Shown piece after piece: positions 33,890 to 41,357 of a stretch of 64,000 nt of DNA. A program made the position numbers and the translations under genes. The stretch's first letter is position 1, and the number at the start of each line of letters is the position of its first letter. The DNA is from Exiguobacterium sp. (lineage in GTDB: Bacteria; Bacillota; Bacilli; Exiguobacteriales; Exiguobacteriaceae): NCBI RefSeq assembly GCF_020832205.1, contig NZ_JAFIFD010000042.1, positions 54,659 through 118,658 on the forward strand. Direction: 5' to 3'. The notes under the pieces are model-generated. The model had not been told where the DNA came from. It ran no database searches and saw only the letters and a program-made list of their open reading frames with translations.

Positions 33890-34654
33890 TTAAAACGGAT
33901 GCTTATTGAGCCAATGCCCGCCGTCGAGGGAGATGCATTCCCCGTTTAAATAACGCATCTCATCCGATAGCATCCAGTATGCCAAGTCGGCGATCTCTTC
34001 TGGTGTCCCGAACCGTCCGAGCGGCACGTTGCGGCGAATCCGTTCGACTTCTTTCACATGGACCGCGAGTTTTTCGGCGCCGCCCGTCCGTTCAATCGGC
34101 CCGGGACTGATCGCGTTGACACGTGCTCCGAACTGATAGCCCCATTCGACGGCGAGCGTCCGCGTCAAGTTGAGGACGCCCGCTTTCGCCGCCGCGCTAG
34201 GGGCGACGCCCGGACCGGCTTGCCAGGCGTACGAAGCGACCATGTTCAAGATCGAACCGCCGCGTACTTGTTCGGTTTCCCAATGTTTCCCGAGCGCGTG
34301 CGTACAGTTGAACGTGCCGTTCAAGACGATATCGATGACACTCGTCCAACCGTTCGGTGTCAAGTCGAGCGTCGGACAGACGAAATTACCGGCCGCGTTA
34401 TTGACGAGCGCATGCACCGGCCCGTAAGCGGACGAGATAGTCTCTAGCGCTTGGGCGCAACCGTCATAGTCACGGACGTCATGCTGGACGCTCATCGCGC
34501 GTCCGGCTTCGATCGCGTCCAACTCACGCATCGTTTCTTCGAGCCGTTCCGTGTTCCGTCCACTGATGGCGACGTTCCAGCCTTCTTGTTTAAATTTGAG
34601 GGCCATCGCTTTCCCCATCCCGGATGAGCCGCCTGTGATCCAAATCGTCTTCAT
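33890..34654 (-). CDS. fadH: 2,4-dienoyl-CoA reductase-like SDR (FadH/YkuF type)
   Basis: Short-chain dehydrogenase of 254 aa strongly resembling B. subtilis YkuF/FadH, which reduces 2,4-dienoyl-CoA during unsaturated fatty acid breakdown. NAD(P) loop TGGSSGMGKAMA (about 7-18), NNAAGNFVCPTLDLTPNGW (about 86-104), and the distinctive family stretches SAAAKAGVLNLTRTLAVEWG and SPGPIERTGGAEKL. The SDR Tyr is Ser/Ala-rich here (VAPSAAAKAG), as in other dienoyl-CoA reductases, where catalysis differs from classical SDRs. GGGGGATATTTAC precedes the ATG. A FadR-like operator lies 23 bases upstream. Confidence 0.88.
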   Translation of the reverse strand: MKTIWITGGSSGMGKAMALKFKQEGWNVAISGRNTERLEETMRELDAIEAGRAMSVQHDVRDYDGCAQALETISSAYGPVHALVNNAAGNFVCPTLDLTPNGWTSVIDIVLNGTFNCTHALGKHWETEQVRGGSILNMVASYAWQAGPGVAPSAAAKAGVLNLTRTLAVEWGYQFGARVNAISPGPIERTGGAEKLAVHVKEVERIRRNVPLGRFGTPEEIADLAYWMLSDEMRYLNGECISLDGGHWLNKHPF

Positions 34655-34676
34655 GTAAATATCCCCCTTCGAAAAG

Positions 34677-34694
34677 TGAATGGTCGTTCATTTA
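34677..34694 (-). promoter_or_regulatory. FadR-like operator upstream of fadH
   Basis: Read on the minus strand, TAAATGAACGACCATTCA agrees with 13 of 18 positions of the Bacillus FadR (TetR family) site TGAATGAMTANTCATTCA, with both half sites (AATGAA and CATTCA) kept. It lies just upstream of the fadH start, where it would block transcription until long-chain acyl-CoA appears. Confidence 0.6.
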
Positions 34695-34730
34695 TGTATT
34701 CGCTTCTCCGTTTCGGGAATCCTGCATAAA

Positions 34731-34758
34731 AAAGTGATGACCATGACGGCCATCACTT
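34731..34758 (-). terminator. Terminator of the glucosaminidase gene
   Basis: Minus-strand stem AAGTGATG/CATCACTT plus CC/GG (34732-34758) followed by a T-run; it overlaps the last codons of the gene. Confidence 0.78.
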
Positions 34759-35832
34759 GATTTGTTCGTAGTATGCTGAGCCGAGTGTACGGTCGATGAG
34801 ATACATCGTCCCGGCAACTTTTTCACCCCAGTACGGGTCCGACGCATAAAAGATGTTGATGCCTTCTTGTTTGTTGCCTGGAAAAGGACCTCTCGCATAA
34901 GAACCGGTCACGTATTTTTCAGCGAACAGTCGGGCCGCTGCGTCAACGCTCGCCTCAAAAGATGCGAACGTCGCGGCGTTTCCGCTCGGGTCGTCATCGG
35001 TCGCTTTGAAGCCGAACAAGTTGAACTTGTCTCTGGCGATGGCAGACGTGCCGTAACTGGATTCATGGCCCGCGACGGCGAGGAGGAATAACGCGTTGAT
35101 CCCGTGCTTCGACTCGGCGTCTTTAAACGCCGCACCTTTTCCTATCAGCGGAGAATCCGACCGTGTCTCGAGGAAACGGTCCAACTCCGAGGCCGAGTAT
35201 GGCGACGTCGAGGCGATGGAGGCGAACTGGTACGGTGAAGCGAACACGTCCCGGACGTTCTCGGTATAGAACCGATCGGACCTCTCTTCGTCCGCCGGGC
35301 CGACGAGGAACGTGCCGGCGAGGTTGTCATTCGCCTCGACCGTATGGTACACGTCTCCGTCACGCACTTCATAAAATCCTCGTTTCTTCACGAGTGCGTC
35401 CGGATACAACGTCATGTTCGCGAGCGGCACGAACACGACCGCACCTGAGATGTTGACGCGCAAGTGATCATGCCCACGCTCGAGTAGCCTTAGCCGCGTA
35501 CCGCCGGCGACGTATGACTGACGCTCGGACAAGGCCTCGTCTTTAAACAGATACGTGATACTGTCTGTCGGGGTGACGGCGATCCCGGCGCCGGTGAAGT
35601 CGATGACCTCGCCGTCCGGTCCGATCAAAGCCCGATGCTCGCCGCGCTCCATGTACGCTCTCGCTTCGGCGAGCGACTCGAACTGACGCGTCTCGGTCTG
35701 CCCGTCTCGGAACGTCTCGACCGTATATGTGCCGCTCGAGTGCTGCTCGAGCCAGAGGAAGCCGAGGACAGCGATCAATACGATGAGGAGTGAGGGGAGG
35801 AGGCGTTTATTCTTTTTTGTCGTCACTTTCAA
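34753..35832 (-). CDS. Membrane-anchored N-acetylglucosaminidase
   Basis: Cell-wall hydrolase of 359 aa with a glucosaminidase domain. An N-terminal membrane segment (about residues 12-28, LLPSLLIVLIAVLGFLWL) without cleavage signal anchors it outside. An SH3-like region (about 100-165) follows, then the catalytic domain (about 205-355) with DAESKHGINALFLLAVAGHE (catalytic Glu), SSYGTSAIARDKFNLFGFKA and the end YFxxxxYWGEKVA-type segment NIFYASDPYWGEKVA. Likely acts in peptidoglycan turnover or growth. Start ATG 35832 is preceded by a weak GGAAGTGATTGAAAG. It shares no operon with fadH because its terminator lies between. Confidence 0.85.
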   Translation of the reverse strand: MKVTTKKNKRLLPSLLIVLIAVLGFLWLEQHSSGTYTVETFRDGQTETRQFESLAEARAYMERGEHRALIGPDGEVIDFTGAGIAVTPTDSITYLFKDEALSERQSYVAGGTRLRLLERGHDHLRVNISGAVVFVPLANMTLYPDALVKKRGFYEVRDGDVYHTVEANDNLAGTFLVGPADEERSDRFYTENVRDVFASPYQFASIASTSPYSASELDRFLETRSDSPLIGKGAAFKDAESKHGINALFLLAVAGHESSYGTSAIARDKFNLFGFKATDDDPSGNAATFASFEASVDAAARLFAEKYVTGSYARGPFPGNKQEGINIFYASDPYWGEKVAGTMYLIDRTLGSAYYEQIK

Positions 35833-35905
35833 TCACTTCCAAACATAAGGATTGCCAAACGGGAAATTCTAGTCAACAATTTTGTAAGAGAGAAGGGGGA
35901 TTGCT

Positions 35906-36904
35906 ATGAAAATCGGGTCACGCACGCTAAAGACGGCGGTCGCCGCCGGCATCGCGATGCTCATCGCCGAGACGATTCATCTCGACTACTACGTGTTCGC
36001 GGCGATCATCGCCATTCTCAGTATTCAAGAGACGAGGAAGAAGTCCTTCCGTGCGTCTTATGAACGAGTCATGGCGAGTCTGCTCGCCATCGGGATGGGA
36101 GCGCTCATGTTCACACTGCTCGGCTATTCACCAGCCACGCTTACACTTTATTTTGTCATGTTTATCCCGCTCGTACAACAGCTCAAACTGCAGGACGGGA
36201 TGATCACGAGCGTCGTCATCTTGACCCATCTGTACACGGAAGGCCGATTCTCGATTAACTTGTTCATCAACGAACTGTTGTTGATCACGATCGGGGTCGG
36301 GGTCGGTCTAGTCGTCAACATGTATATGCCGACGCTCGACAAAGAAATCGAGCGCATCAAAGACAACATCGATCGGGCGCTCGCCGTTTATTTCTATGAC
36401 ATCGCCGCCTGTGTCGAGACCGGGATCTACAACGACCATGCGATGATGCTATTGAAGACACGCGATTACTTGAAGCAAGGGAAAGACCTCGCACTTCGGC
36501 GGATGGGCAATTCGATCGGCAAACGAAATGAAGATATGGACTACTTATACTTCCGGATGCGCGAACGGCAATACGACATTTTGAAACGAATCGTCGACAA
36601 CGCCCGCGAGATCACGCTCGTCGTCGATGAGGCGAAACCGGTCGCGACGTTCCTTCGGCTCGTCGGAGACAACGTCAACGAGCGGGCTGACGCTTCTGCG
36701 TTCCTGCGGGAGCTAGAAGCGACGATCGAGCACTATCGAAAAAACGTACCTCTCCCCACGTCACGTGAGGAATTTGAGGTACGTTCGTCGCTGTTGAACA
36801 TTTTGTCAGACGTAAAAAGCTACTTGATTTTAAAAGAGCGTTACATTCTGCTCTTAAAAGAACATGGCCATGCTCGACAACACCGTGCTGAGCAAAAAGA
36901 TTGA
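35906..36904 (+). CDS. Aromatic acid exporter family protein (YqjA-like)
   Basis: Membrane protein of 332 aa of the ArAE/FUSC-like group (DUF939 plus ArAE_1 C-domain). Four hydrophobic helices cover about residues 8-27, 28-45, 55-100 and 110-140, and a long helical cytoplasmic domain follows (about 145-330), beginning LDKEIERIKDNIDRALAVYF. The family is assigned to efflux of aromatic acids, but direct evidence in Bacillota is scarce. AGAAGGGGGATTGCT precedes the ATG. Its last 51 bases overlap a tiny minus-strand gene. Confidence 0.85.
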   Translation: MKIGSRTLKTAVAAGIAMLIAETIHLDYYVFAAIIAILSIQETRKKSFRASYERVMASLLAIGMGALMFTLLGYSPATLTLYFVMFIPLVQQLKLQDGMITSVVILTHLYTEGRFSINLFINELLLITIGVGVGLVVNMYMPTLDKEIERIKDNIDRALAVYFYDIAACVETGIYNDHAMMLLKTRDYLKQGKDLALRRMGNSIGKRNEDMDYLYFRMRERQYDILKRIVDNAREITLVVDEAKPVATFLRLVGDNVNERADASAFLRELEATIEHYRKNVPLPTSREEFEVRSSLLNILSDVKSYLILKERYILLLKEHGHARQHRAEQKD

Positions 36905-36964
36905 TACGATGACGACAACGCCGATCTGAATGATGCGTTGTCGTTTCTTTTGTTTGTTTCTCAT
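36854..36964 (-). CDS. Prli42-like small membrane protein
   Basis: Peptide of 36 aa: a basic N-terminus MRNKQKKRQRIIQ, then one membrane helix of the form IGVVVIVSIFLLS, ending TVLSSMAMFF. The pattern of charged N-terminus plus a helix with a late LLSTVL and a terminal MFF resembles Prli42, the membrane anchor of the stressosome described in Listeria. GGAGGATCGTC directly before the ATG at 36964 is a strong ribosome binding site. The 3' end overlaps the convergent exporter gene by 51 bases. Without a search, the family call is tentative, but the gene itself looks real. Confidence 0.62.
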   Translation of the reverse strand: MRNKQKKRQRIIQIGVVVIVSIFLLSTVLSSMAMFF

Positions 36965-37012
36965 GACGATCCTCCATAACGTGTTTGTCCCCATTGTACA
37001 GAATGGAAAACG

Positions 37013-37042
37013 TTCGTGCAAACGTCATGAGTTTGGTATAAT
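37013..37042 (+). promoter_or_regulatory. Promoter of the tripeptidase gene
   Basis: An extended -10 TGGTATAAT (TATAAT at 37037-37042) lies 34 bases before the start codon; the -35 (TTCGTG, 37013-37018) is weak. Confidence 0.5.
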
Positions 37043-37075
37043 GACCAAGAAATGTTTGGATGGAGGGATGTTTGT

Positions 37076-38206
37076 ATGGTAAACGAGACACGGGTGCTCG
37101 ACACCTTTTTAGGATTGGTCGGCATCGATTCAGAGACGAAAGAAGAAGCGGTCATCTGTGAGCATTTGAAAGCCGTGTTCACTGACCTCGGTTGTGACGT
37201 ATATGAAGATGACGCGTCGTCGAAGACGAGTCATGCGGGGAACAACTTGATCGTCACTTTGCCAGCGACGAAAGAAGGCGTGGACCCGATCTATTTCACG
37301 GCCCACATGGACACGGTCACGCCAGGGAAAGGCATCAAAACGAGCATCAAGGACGGCTATGTCGTCACGGACGGGACAACGATCCTTGGAGCGGATGACA
37401 AGACCGGGCTCACAGCGATGATCGAACTCGTGCGCGTCTTGAAAGAAGAGATGATCCCGCACGGTCAAATCCAATTCGTCATCACGGTCGGTGAAGAGTC
37501 AGGACTCGTCGGTGCCAAAGTGCTCGACCTCTCAAAAATCGAGGCGAAATTCGGTTTCGCACTCGATTCGGACGGACCGGTCGGCGATATTATTGTGGCG
37601 GCTCCAACCCAAGCGAAAGTGAACGCAAAAATTTATGGGAAAACAGCCCACGCCGGCGTCGCACCGGAAAAAGGTGTCTCGGCTATCCAAATCGCAGCGA
37701 AAGCGATCGCCAAGATGAAACTCGGGCGCATCGACGACGAGACGACAGCGAACATCGGCCGTTTCGAAGGGGGACGCGCGACGAATATCGTCTGTGATTA
37801 CGTCGAGGTGCTCGCCGAGGCGCGCTCTCTTCTTCACGACAAGATGGAAGCTCAAGCGGAAGCGATGAAACAAGCGTACGTCGAGACGGCGGCTGCACTA
37901 GGGGGACGTGCCGAAGTCGAGATCGACATCATGTACCCAGGTTTCAAGTTCGAAGAAGGCGACGAGGTCGTCGAGGTCGCAAAAGCGGCTGCCGCTTCGA
38001 TCGGTCGTCCGACGCGCATCCTTCACTCGGGCGGCGGATCTGACGCGAACGTCATCGCCGGAGGCGGCATTCCGACCGTCAACTTGGGCGTCGGCTATGA
38101 AGAGATTCATACGACGAACGAACGGATGCCACTCGTTGAACTGTATAAGATCGTGGAGTACGTCGTCGAGATCGTCAAGCACGTCGCCACACCGAACAAG
38201 CCATAA
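37076..38206 (+). CDS. M20 family tripeptidase (PepT-like, YqjE)
   Basis: Cytoplasmic zinc aminotripeptidase of 376 aa. Metal-binding and catalytic residues are visible: His in YFTAHMDTVTPG (about 77-88), Asp in GADDKTGLTAM (about 108-118), the Glu pair in TVGEESGLVGA (about 140-150), Asp in FALDSDGPVG, and His near the end in GYEEIHTTNER. The dimerisation domain begins at KIYGKTAHAGVAPEKG. GGAGG at 37062-37066 selects ATG 37076 instead of upstream in-frame codons. In B. subtilis the corresponding yqjE also lies near rnz. Confidence 0.9.
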   Translation: MVNETRVLDTFLGLVGIDSETKEEAVICEHLKAVFTDLGCDVYEDDASSKTSHAGNNLIVTLPATKEGVDPIYFTAHMDTVTPGKGIKTSIKDGYVVTDGTTILGADDKTGLTAMIELVRVLKEEMIPHGQIQFVITVGEESGLVGAKVLDLSKIEAKFGFALDSDGPVGDIIVAAPTQAKVNAKIYGKTAHAGVAPEKGVSAIQIAAKAIAKMKLGRIDDETTANIGRFEGGRATNIVCDYVEVLAEARSLLHDKMEAQAEAMKQAYVETAAALGGRAEVEIDIMYPGFKFEEGDEVVEVAKAAAASIGRPTRILHSGGGSDANVIAGGGIPTVNLGVGYEEIHTTNERMPLVELYKIVEYVVEIVKHVATPNKP

Positions 38207-38234
38207 AAAAAGAGCCGACGTGACGTCGGCTCTT
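38207..38234. terminator. Terminator between tripeptidase and small minus-strand gene
   Basis: Perfect 10-bp stem AGAGCCGACG/CGTCGGCTCT (38211-38220 and 38224-38233). The A-run on its left gives a T-run for the minus strand, so it chiefly ends the 57-aa gene; it may also stop the tripeptidase transcript. Confidence 0.83.
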
Positions 38235-38251
38235 CGTATGTGTTCGTACGT

Positions 38252-38425
38252 TCAGGCGGCGAACTCCAATGACTCGAGGACGAGTTCATCGGTGCAGTGG
38301 AGTTCTTGCGCTATGTCGTGAATTCGGATCGAGGTGCCTTCTTCTTGTTGGTGTTTGCGATTGAGGGAAGTCGCTCGTTCACGGATCACTTTATATAAAG
38401 TGTCGGAATGGTCAACTCTATTCAT
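38252..38425 (-). CDS. Hypothetical 57-aa protein with sigma-region-like helix
   Basis: Small soluble protein of 57 aa, not recognised. It starts MNRVDHSDTLYKVIRERATS, and the C-terminal half SIRIHDIAQELHCTDELVLESLEFAA has the pattern of a helix-turn-helix or sigma-factor region 3 (I-x-x-IA-x-x-L, then T-x-E-x-V). AAGGATGTGAT five bases before the ATG is close to a perfect ribosome binding site, and a terminator with minus-strand T-run follows 20 bases after the stop. It is divergent from rnz. These features make a real gene likely, although it is short. It could be a small regulator, but no partner is visible. Confidence 0.65.
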   Translation of the reverse strand: MNRVDHSDTLYKVIRERATSLNRKHQQEEGTSIRIHDIAQELHCTDELVLESLEFAA

Positions 38426-38500
38426 CACGGATCACATCCTTTTTCAACGATTACGTTAAGTATAGCATGGAATGGTCTACAAGAAAGGACAATATTATTT

Positions 38501-39406
38501 ATGAAGTTACATTTTTTAGGAACTGGCTCTGGAATGCCCTCGAAACAACGCAACGTTTCCGGTCTCGCACTCTCGTTACCGAAACAGACGTGGCTGATCG
38601 ATTGTGGCGAAGCGACCCAGCACCAAATCCTGCATACACCGCTGAAACCGCGCAAAGTGTCGGCTGTCTGGGTCACCCACCTTCACGGCGACCACGTCTT
38701 TGGATTGCCTGGTTTCTTGTCGACGCGATCGGCGCTCGATGGGACGGAACCGCTCACGCTCTATGGTCCGAAAGGCATCAAAAAATGGCTCGACGTGACG
38801 CTCAAGATGACTGGGTCTTACTTAGGGTATACGTTGACGATTATCGAGTATGAGGATGGAGACGAGTTTCTCCAAGACGGACATCGCGTCATAGTGAAGA
38901 AACTCGAGCACCGTTTTCCGTCGTACGGGTTTCGAATCGAGGCGCCGATTCGCCCAGGGACGCTCCTCGTCGACAAGGTGAGGGCGCTCGGGATTCCGAA
39001 CGGACCGATTTACGGTCAAATCAAACAGGTTGAAACGTTCGAGTTTGAAGGGAAAACGTACAACGCTAAAGAATACGTCACAGAACCGGTCCGAGGCGCA
39101 GTCGTCGCCGTGCTCGGTGACACGGTGCCATGTGCCAACGCCGAGCTGCTCGCCCGTGACGCGGACGTGCTCGTCCATGAGGCGACGTTCATGGACGCCG
39201 AGTCGAAGCTTGCCCGTCAATACGGGCATTCGACGACGATCGAGGCTGCGGCGCTCGCCGAGGCGGCTCGTGTCGGTCAATTGATCGTCACACACATCTC
39301 GGCCCGGTATCAAGGACGGGAGTCGGAGTTTGCGGCAGAAGTCGAGACCGCGTTTCCGAACAGTCAAGTAGCAGTCGACTTCTATGAATTCACAGTGGGG
39401 GATTGA
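38501..39406 (+). CDS. rnz: Ribonuclease Z (tRNA 3' endonuclease)
   Basis: Zinc enzyme that cleaves tRNA precursors lacking CCA at the 3' end. From ATG 38501 the protein is 301 aa; AGAAAGGA lies about ten bases upstream. Zinc motif THLHGDHVFGLPG (about 62-74), N-terminal FLGTGSGMPSKQRN (about 5-18), the long exosite region near 155-180, HEATF (about 228) and the terminal H-x-S-x-R-type signature THISARY (about 265). Upstream extension to 38408 is not supported by any ribosome binding site. Confidence 0.93.
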   Translation: MKLHFLGTGSGMPSKQRNVSGLALSLPKQTWLIDCGEATQHQILHTPLKPRKVSAVWVTHLHGDHVFGLPGFLSTRSALDGTEPLTLYGPKGIKKWLDVTLKMTGSYLGYTLTIIEYEDGDEFLQDGHRVIVKKLEHRFPSYGFRIEAPIRPGTLLVDKVRALGIPNGPIYGQIKQVETFEFEGKTYNAKEYVTEPVRGAVVAVLGDTVPCANAELLARDADVLVHEATFMDAESKLARQYGHSTTIEAAALAEAARVGQLIVTHISARYQGRESEFAAEVETAFPNSQVAVDFYEFTVGD

Positions 39407-39407
39407 T

Positions 39408-40298
39408 GTGACCATACAACTTTACGTTTGGCTCGGTTTTGTCATCATCAGCGTGCTGCTCGGTGTACGATTGAACCAGTTGAAAGAACCGGAACCGAGA
39501 TTTTTCTTGAAGTTCTTATTTTATTCGTTGCTCGGCATCGTCTCGTTCCCCATCGGCGGATTCCATATCCCGATCGGTTTTTTACTATCTTTCTTATTCT
39601 TTCCGAAGCGCAACAGCCGCTATAAATGGTACGGGGCTCTCGTCGGGTTCTTCTTTTTCATCGTGTTGCTGTTCGTACCGCTCTTCGACCAGTCGGGGTT
39701 CCGGGCCGAGTCGCAACAGATCGGGGCGGTGTCGATTCAAGACGAATCATTCGACCGGATGACGAACCATATTATGCGTCGCGTCAACGGTGAGGCGATC
39801 AAACTTGATCGGAGCAAGATGGTGTTAACGCGTGACGGAGAACTGCAGTCACTGGAGTATTTGCTGCTCGTCGAGCGGAGCGGTTCGTTCCAACAAATCC
39901 GGATCACGTATGACGAGACCGGGGAACTGTCTTATCAACAAGTCGATGAGTTGAATAAAGAGTCGGGTCGGGCGTTCTTTGAGAAGCTCGTCGATTTCGA
40001 CCGGGTGTTGAGCGCAGTCCAAGACACGGCATGGGAAGACTTCGCCGACCGGGTGAACGCGCCGCTCATCCAACTGTCGTTCGATGGGCTGTATGACATG
40101 TATACGTATGAGAACGAGGTGATGCTCATGATCAACCGAGAAGGCCGGATCGTCAAGTTCTGGCTCCAGCGTGACCCGGTGCTCGCCAACAGCATCCAAC
40201 TGTCAGGTCTCACCCGAGAAGGGCGGACGACAGGAGAGCGCTACATCATTTTATATAACTATTCCATTCACCAACGAGAGGATTTGACAGACCAATGA
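39408..40298 (+). CDS. Hypothetical membrane protein
   Basis: Protein of 296 aa that I do not recognise. Three hydrophobic helices are seen at about residues 4-20, 32-65 (FLFYSLLGIVSFPIG and a following IPIGFLLSFLFF) and 76-97, followed by a soluble region of about 190 aa, probably outside the membrane, with no Cys and several Tyr-rich strands (IILYNYSIHQ near the end). The GTG at 39408 is chosen because GGGGGAT lies just upstream, at the end of rnz; an in-frame ATG at 39384 overlaps rnz. It overlaps the DUF4430 gene by four bases and may belong functionally with the ECF cluster. Confidence 0.7.
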   Translation: MTIQLYVWLGFVIISVLLGVRLNQLKEPEPRFFLKFLFYSLLGIVSFPIGGFHIPIGFLLSFLFFPKRNSRYKWYGALVGFFFFIVLLFVPLFDQSGFRAESQQIGAVSIQDESFDRMTNHIMRRVNGEAIKLDRSKMVLTRDGELQSLEYLLLVERSGSFQQIRITYDETGELSYQQVDELNKESGRAFFEKLVDFDRVLSAVQDTAWEDFADRVNAPLIQLSFDGLYDMYTYENEVMLMINREGRIVKFWLQRDPVLANSIQLSGLTREGRTTGERYIILYNYSIHQREDLTDQ

Positions 40299-40705
40299 AG
40301 CGATTACTCACGTTCAGTTTACTCATTCCACTTCTGACAGGCTGTGCTGATTCGACATCGACCGGCACGGACGGCGACTGTGCCGTCGAACCGACCGTCT
40401 CCGTCTACAATGCGGCGACAGAAGAGACGCTGTTCCACGAAAAGAGCGTCTGTCTTGAAGCAGGTGCCACGGTCCTTGACGCCTTGCAAGCGACGGAGTT
40501 GGACATCGAGTCGGTGGGCAGCGGGGATATGACGTACGTCACGGCAATCGACGGCGTTGAAGAAAAATCGGCCGGTCAGTCGTCAGGTTGGGTGTACGCC
40601 TTTAACGGCAGCCCAGGGGACGAAGGGGCCGGCGCGAAAGAAGTCGAGTCAGAAGATATCATTCAATGGCGGTTTGAAGAAGATGCAATTTCTTTCTTCG
40701 AATGA
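40295..40705 (+). CDS. DUF4430 lipoprotein
   Basis: Extracytoplasmic lipoprotein of 136 aa. The signal MKRLLTFSLLIPLLTGC has a lipobox with Cys17. The mature part carries a DUF4430 domain, related to the C-terminal domain of cobalamin-binding transcobalamin, with the family end SGWVYAFNGSPGDEGAGAKE followed by VESEDIIQWRFE. Such proteins accompany ECF transporters for cobalamin-like or heme-like ligands. Here it is encoded directly before the T, A and S-like components, overlapping the T gene by 23 bases. Substrate is not settled. Confidence 0.8.
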   Translation: MKRLLTFSLLIPLLTGCADSTSTGTDGDCAVEPTVSVYNAATEETLFHEKSVCLEAGATVLDALQATELDIESVGSGDMTYVTAIDGVEEKSAGQSSGWVYAFNGSPGDEGAGAKEVESEDIIQWRFEEDAISFFE

Positions 40706-41357
40706 GGCTGATTGGGAGCGCAGACATCCTGTCACGCTCCTTTTCTTTCTCATCGCCCACTTGTATGTCCTCGTGTATATGAACGGGTCGGTTTGGCTGC
40801 TCATCGGGTTGGTCGGCCTCCTCGTTCTCGAGCGCAGATTCCCGCTCGGATTGACCGGTGTACTGTTGGCGTTTTTGGTCATTTCAATGGCGCCGATGTT
40901 AATCGGTTGGGACGTCTCGTTCAATCGGATTATTCGTCAACTCGTCCAATTGGCGACGTTCTTGTTCGGGATGGTATGGGTGAGCCGTTTTTTGAAACTG
41001 GATCGGTTTTTGCCGCTCCTTGCCGGGTGGCCGCGGTCGACGCAGCTGCTGTTCGGGGCGTGGGCGCTCATCCCGACGATGGAACGGGCCATCCGTTTGT
41101 CCATGAAGAGCCATGCGCGTAACGATTGGCAAGAGGCGATCGTCGTCGGCATTGACAGTCAGCGTCAAGAACCGGTCTACCGCGTCCCGCGGTCACGGCG
41201 ATTCGAACAGCATGACCTCGTCCCGCTCGCCGTCTTGACCGGCTGTTTCGGGGCGACGTACGGAGGTTGGCCGCTGCTATGGCTCCTCTATCCATATTTG
41301 ACGAAAGGAGGGATGCGAGATGCACTGGTTATCATCCGAGGATACACGAGACGTTGA
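40683..41357 (+). CDS. ECF transporter T component (EcfT/CbiQ-like)
   Basis: Membrane coupling protein of 224 aa. The N-terminal half is strongly hydrophobic (about residues 18-55, 60-90, 100-125), followed by a cytoplasmic helical region with Arg-rich coupling segments (ERAIRLSM and HARNDWQEA) and further hydrophobic helices. It starts within the DUF4430 gene at ATG 40683; upstream in-frame codons would overlap that gene much more. It overlaps the ATPase gene by 38 bases. Weak conservation makes the assignment depend partly on neighbours. Confidence 0.72.
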   Translation: MQFLSSNEADWERRHPVTLLFFLIAHLYVLVYMNGSVWLLIGLVGLLVLERRFPLGLTGVLLAFLVISMAPMLIGWDVSFNRIIRQLVQLATFLFGMVWVSRFLKLDRFLPLLAGWPRSTQLLFGAWALIPTMERAIRLSMKSHARNDWQEAIVVGIDSQRQEPVYRVPRSRRFEQHDLVPLAVLTGCFGATYGGWPLLWLLYPYLTKGGMRDALVIIRGYTRR

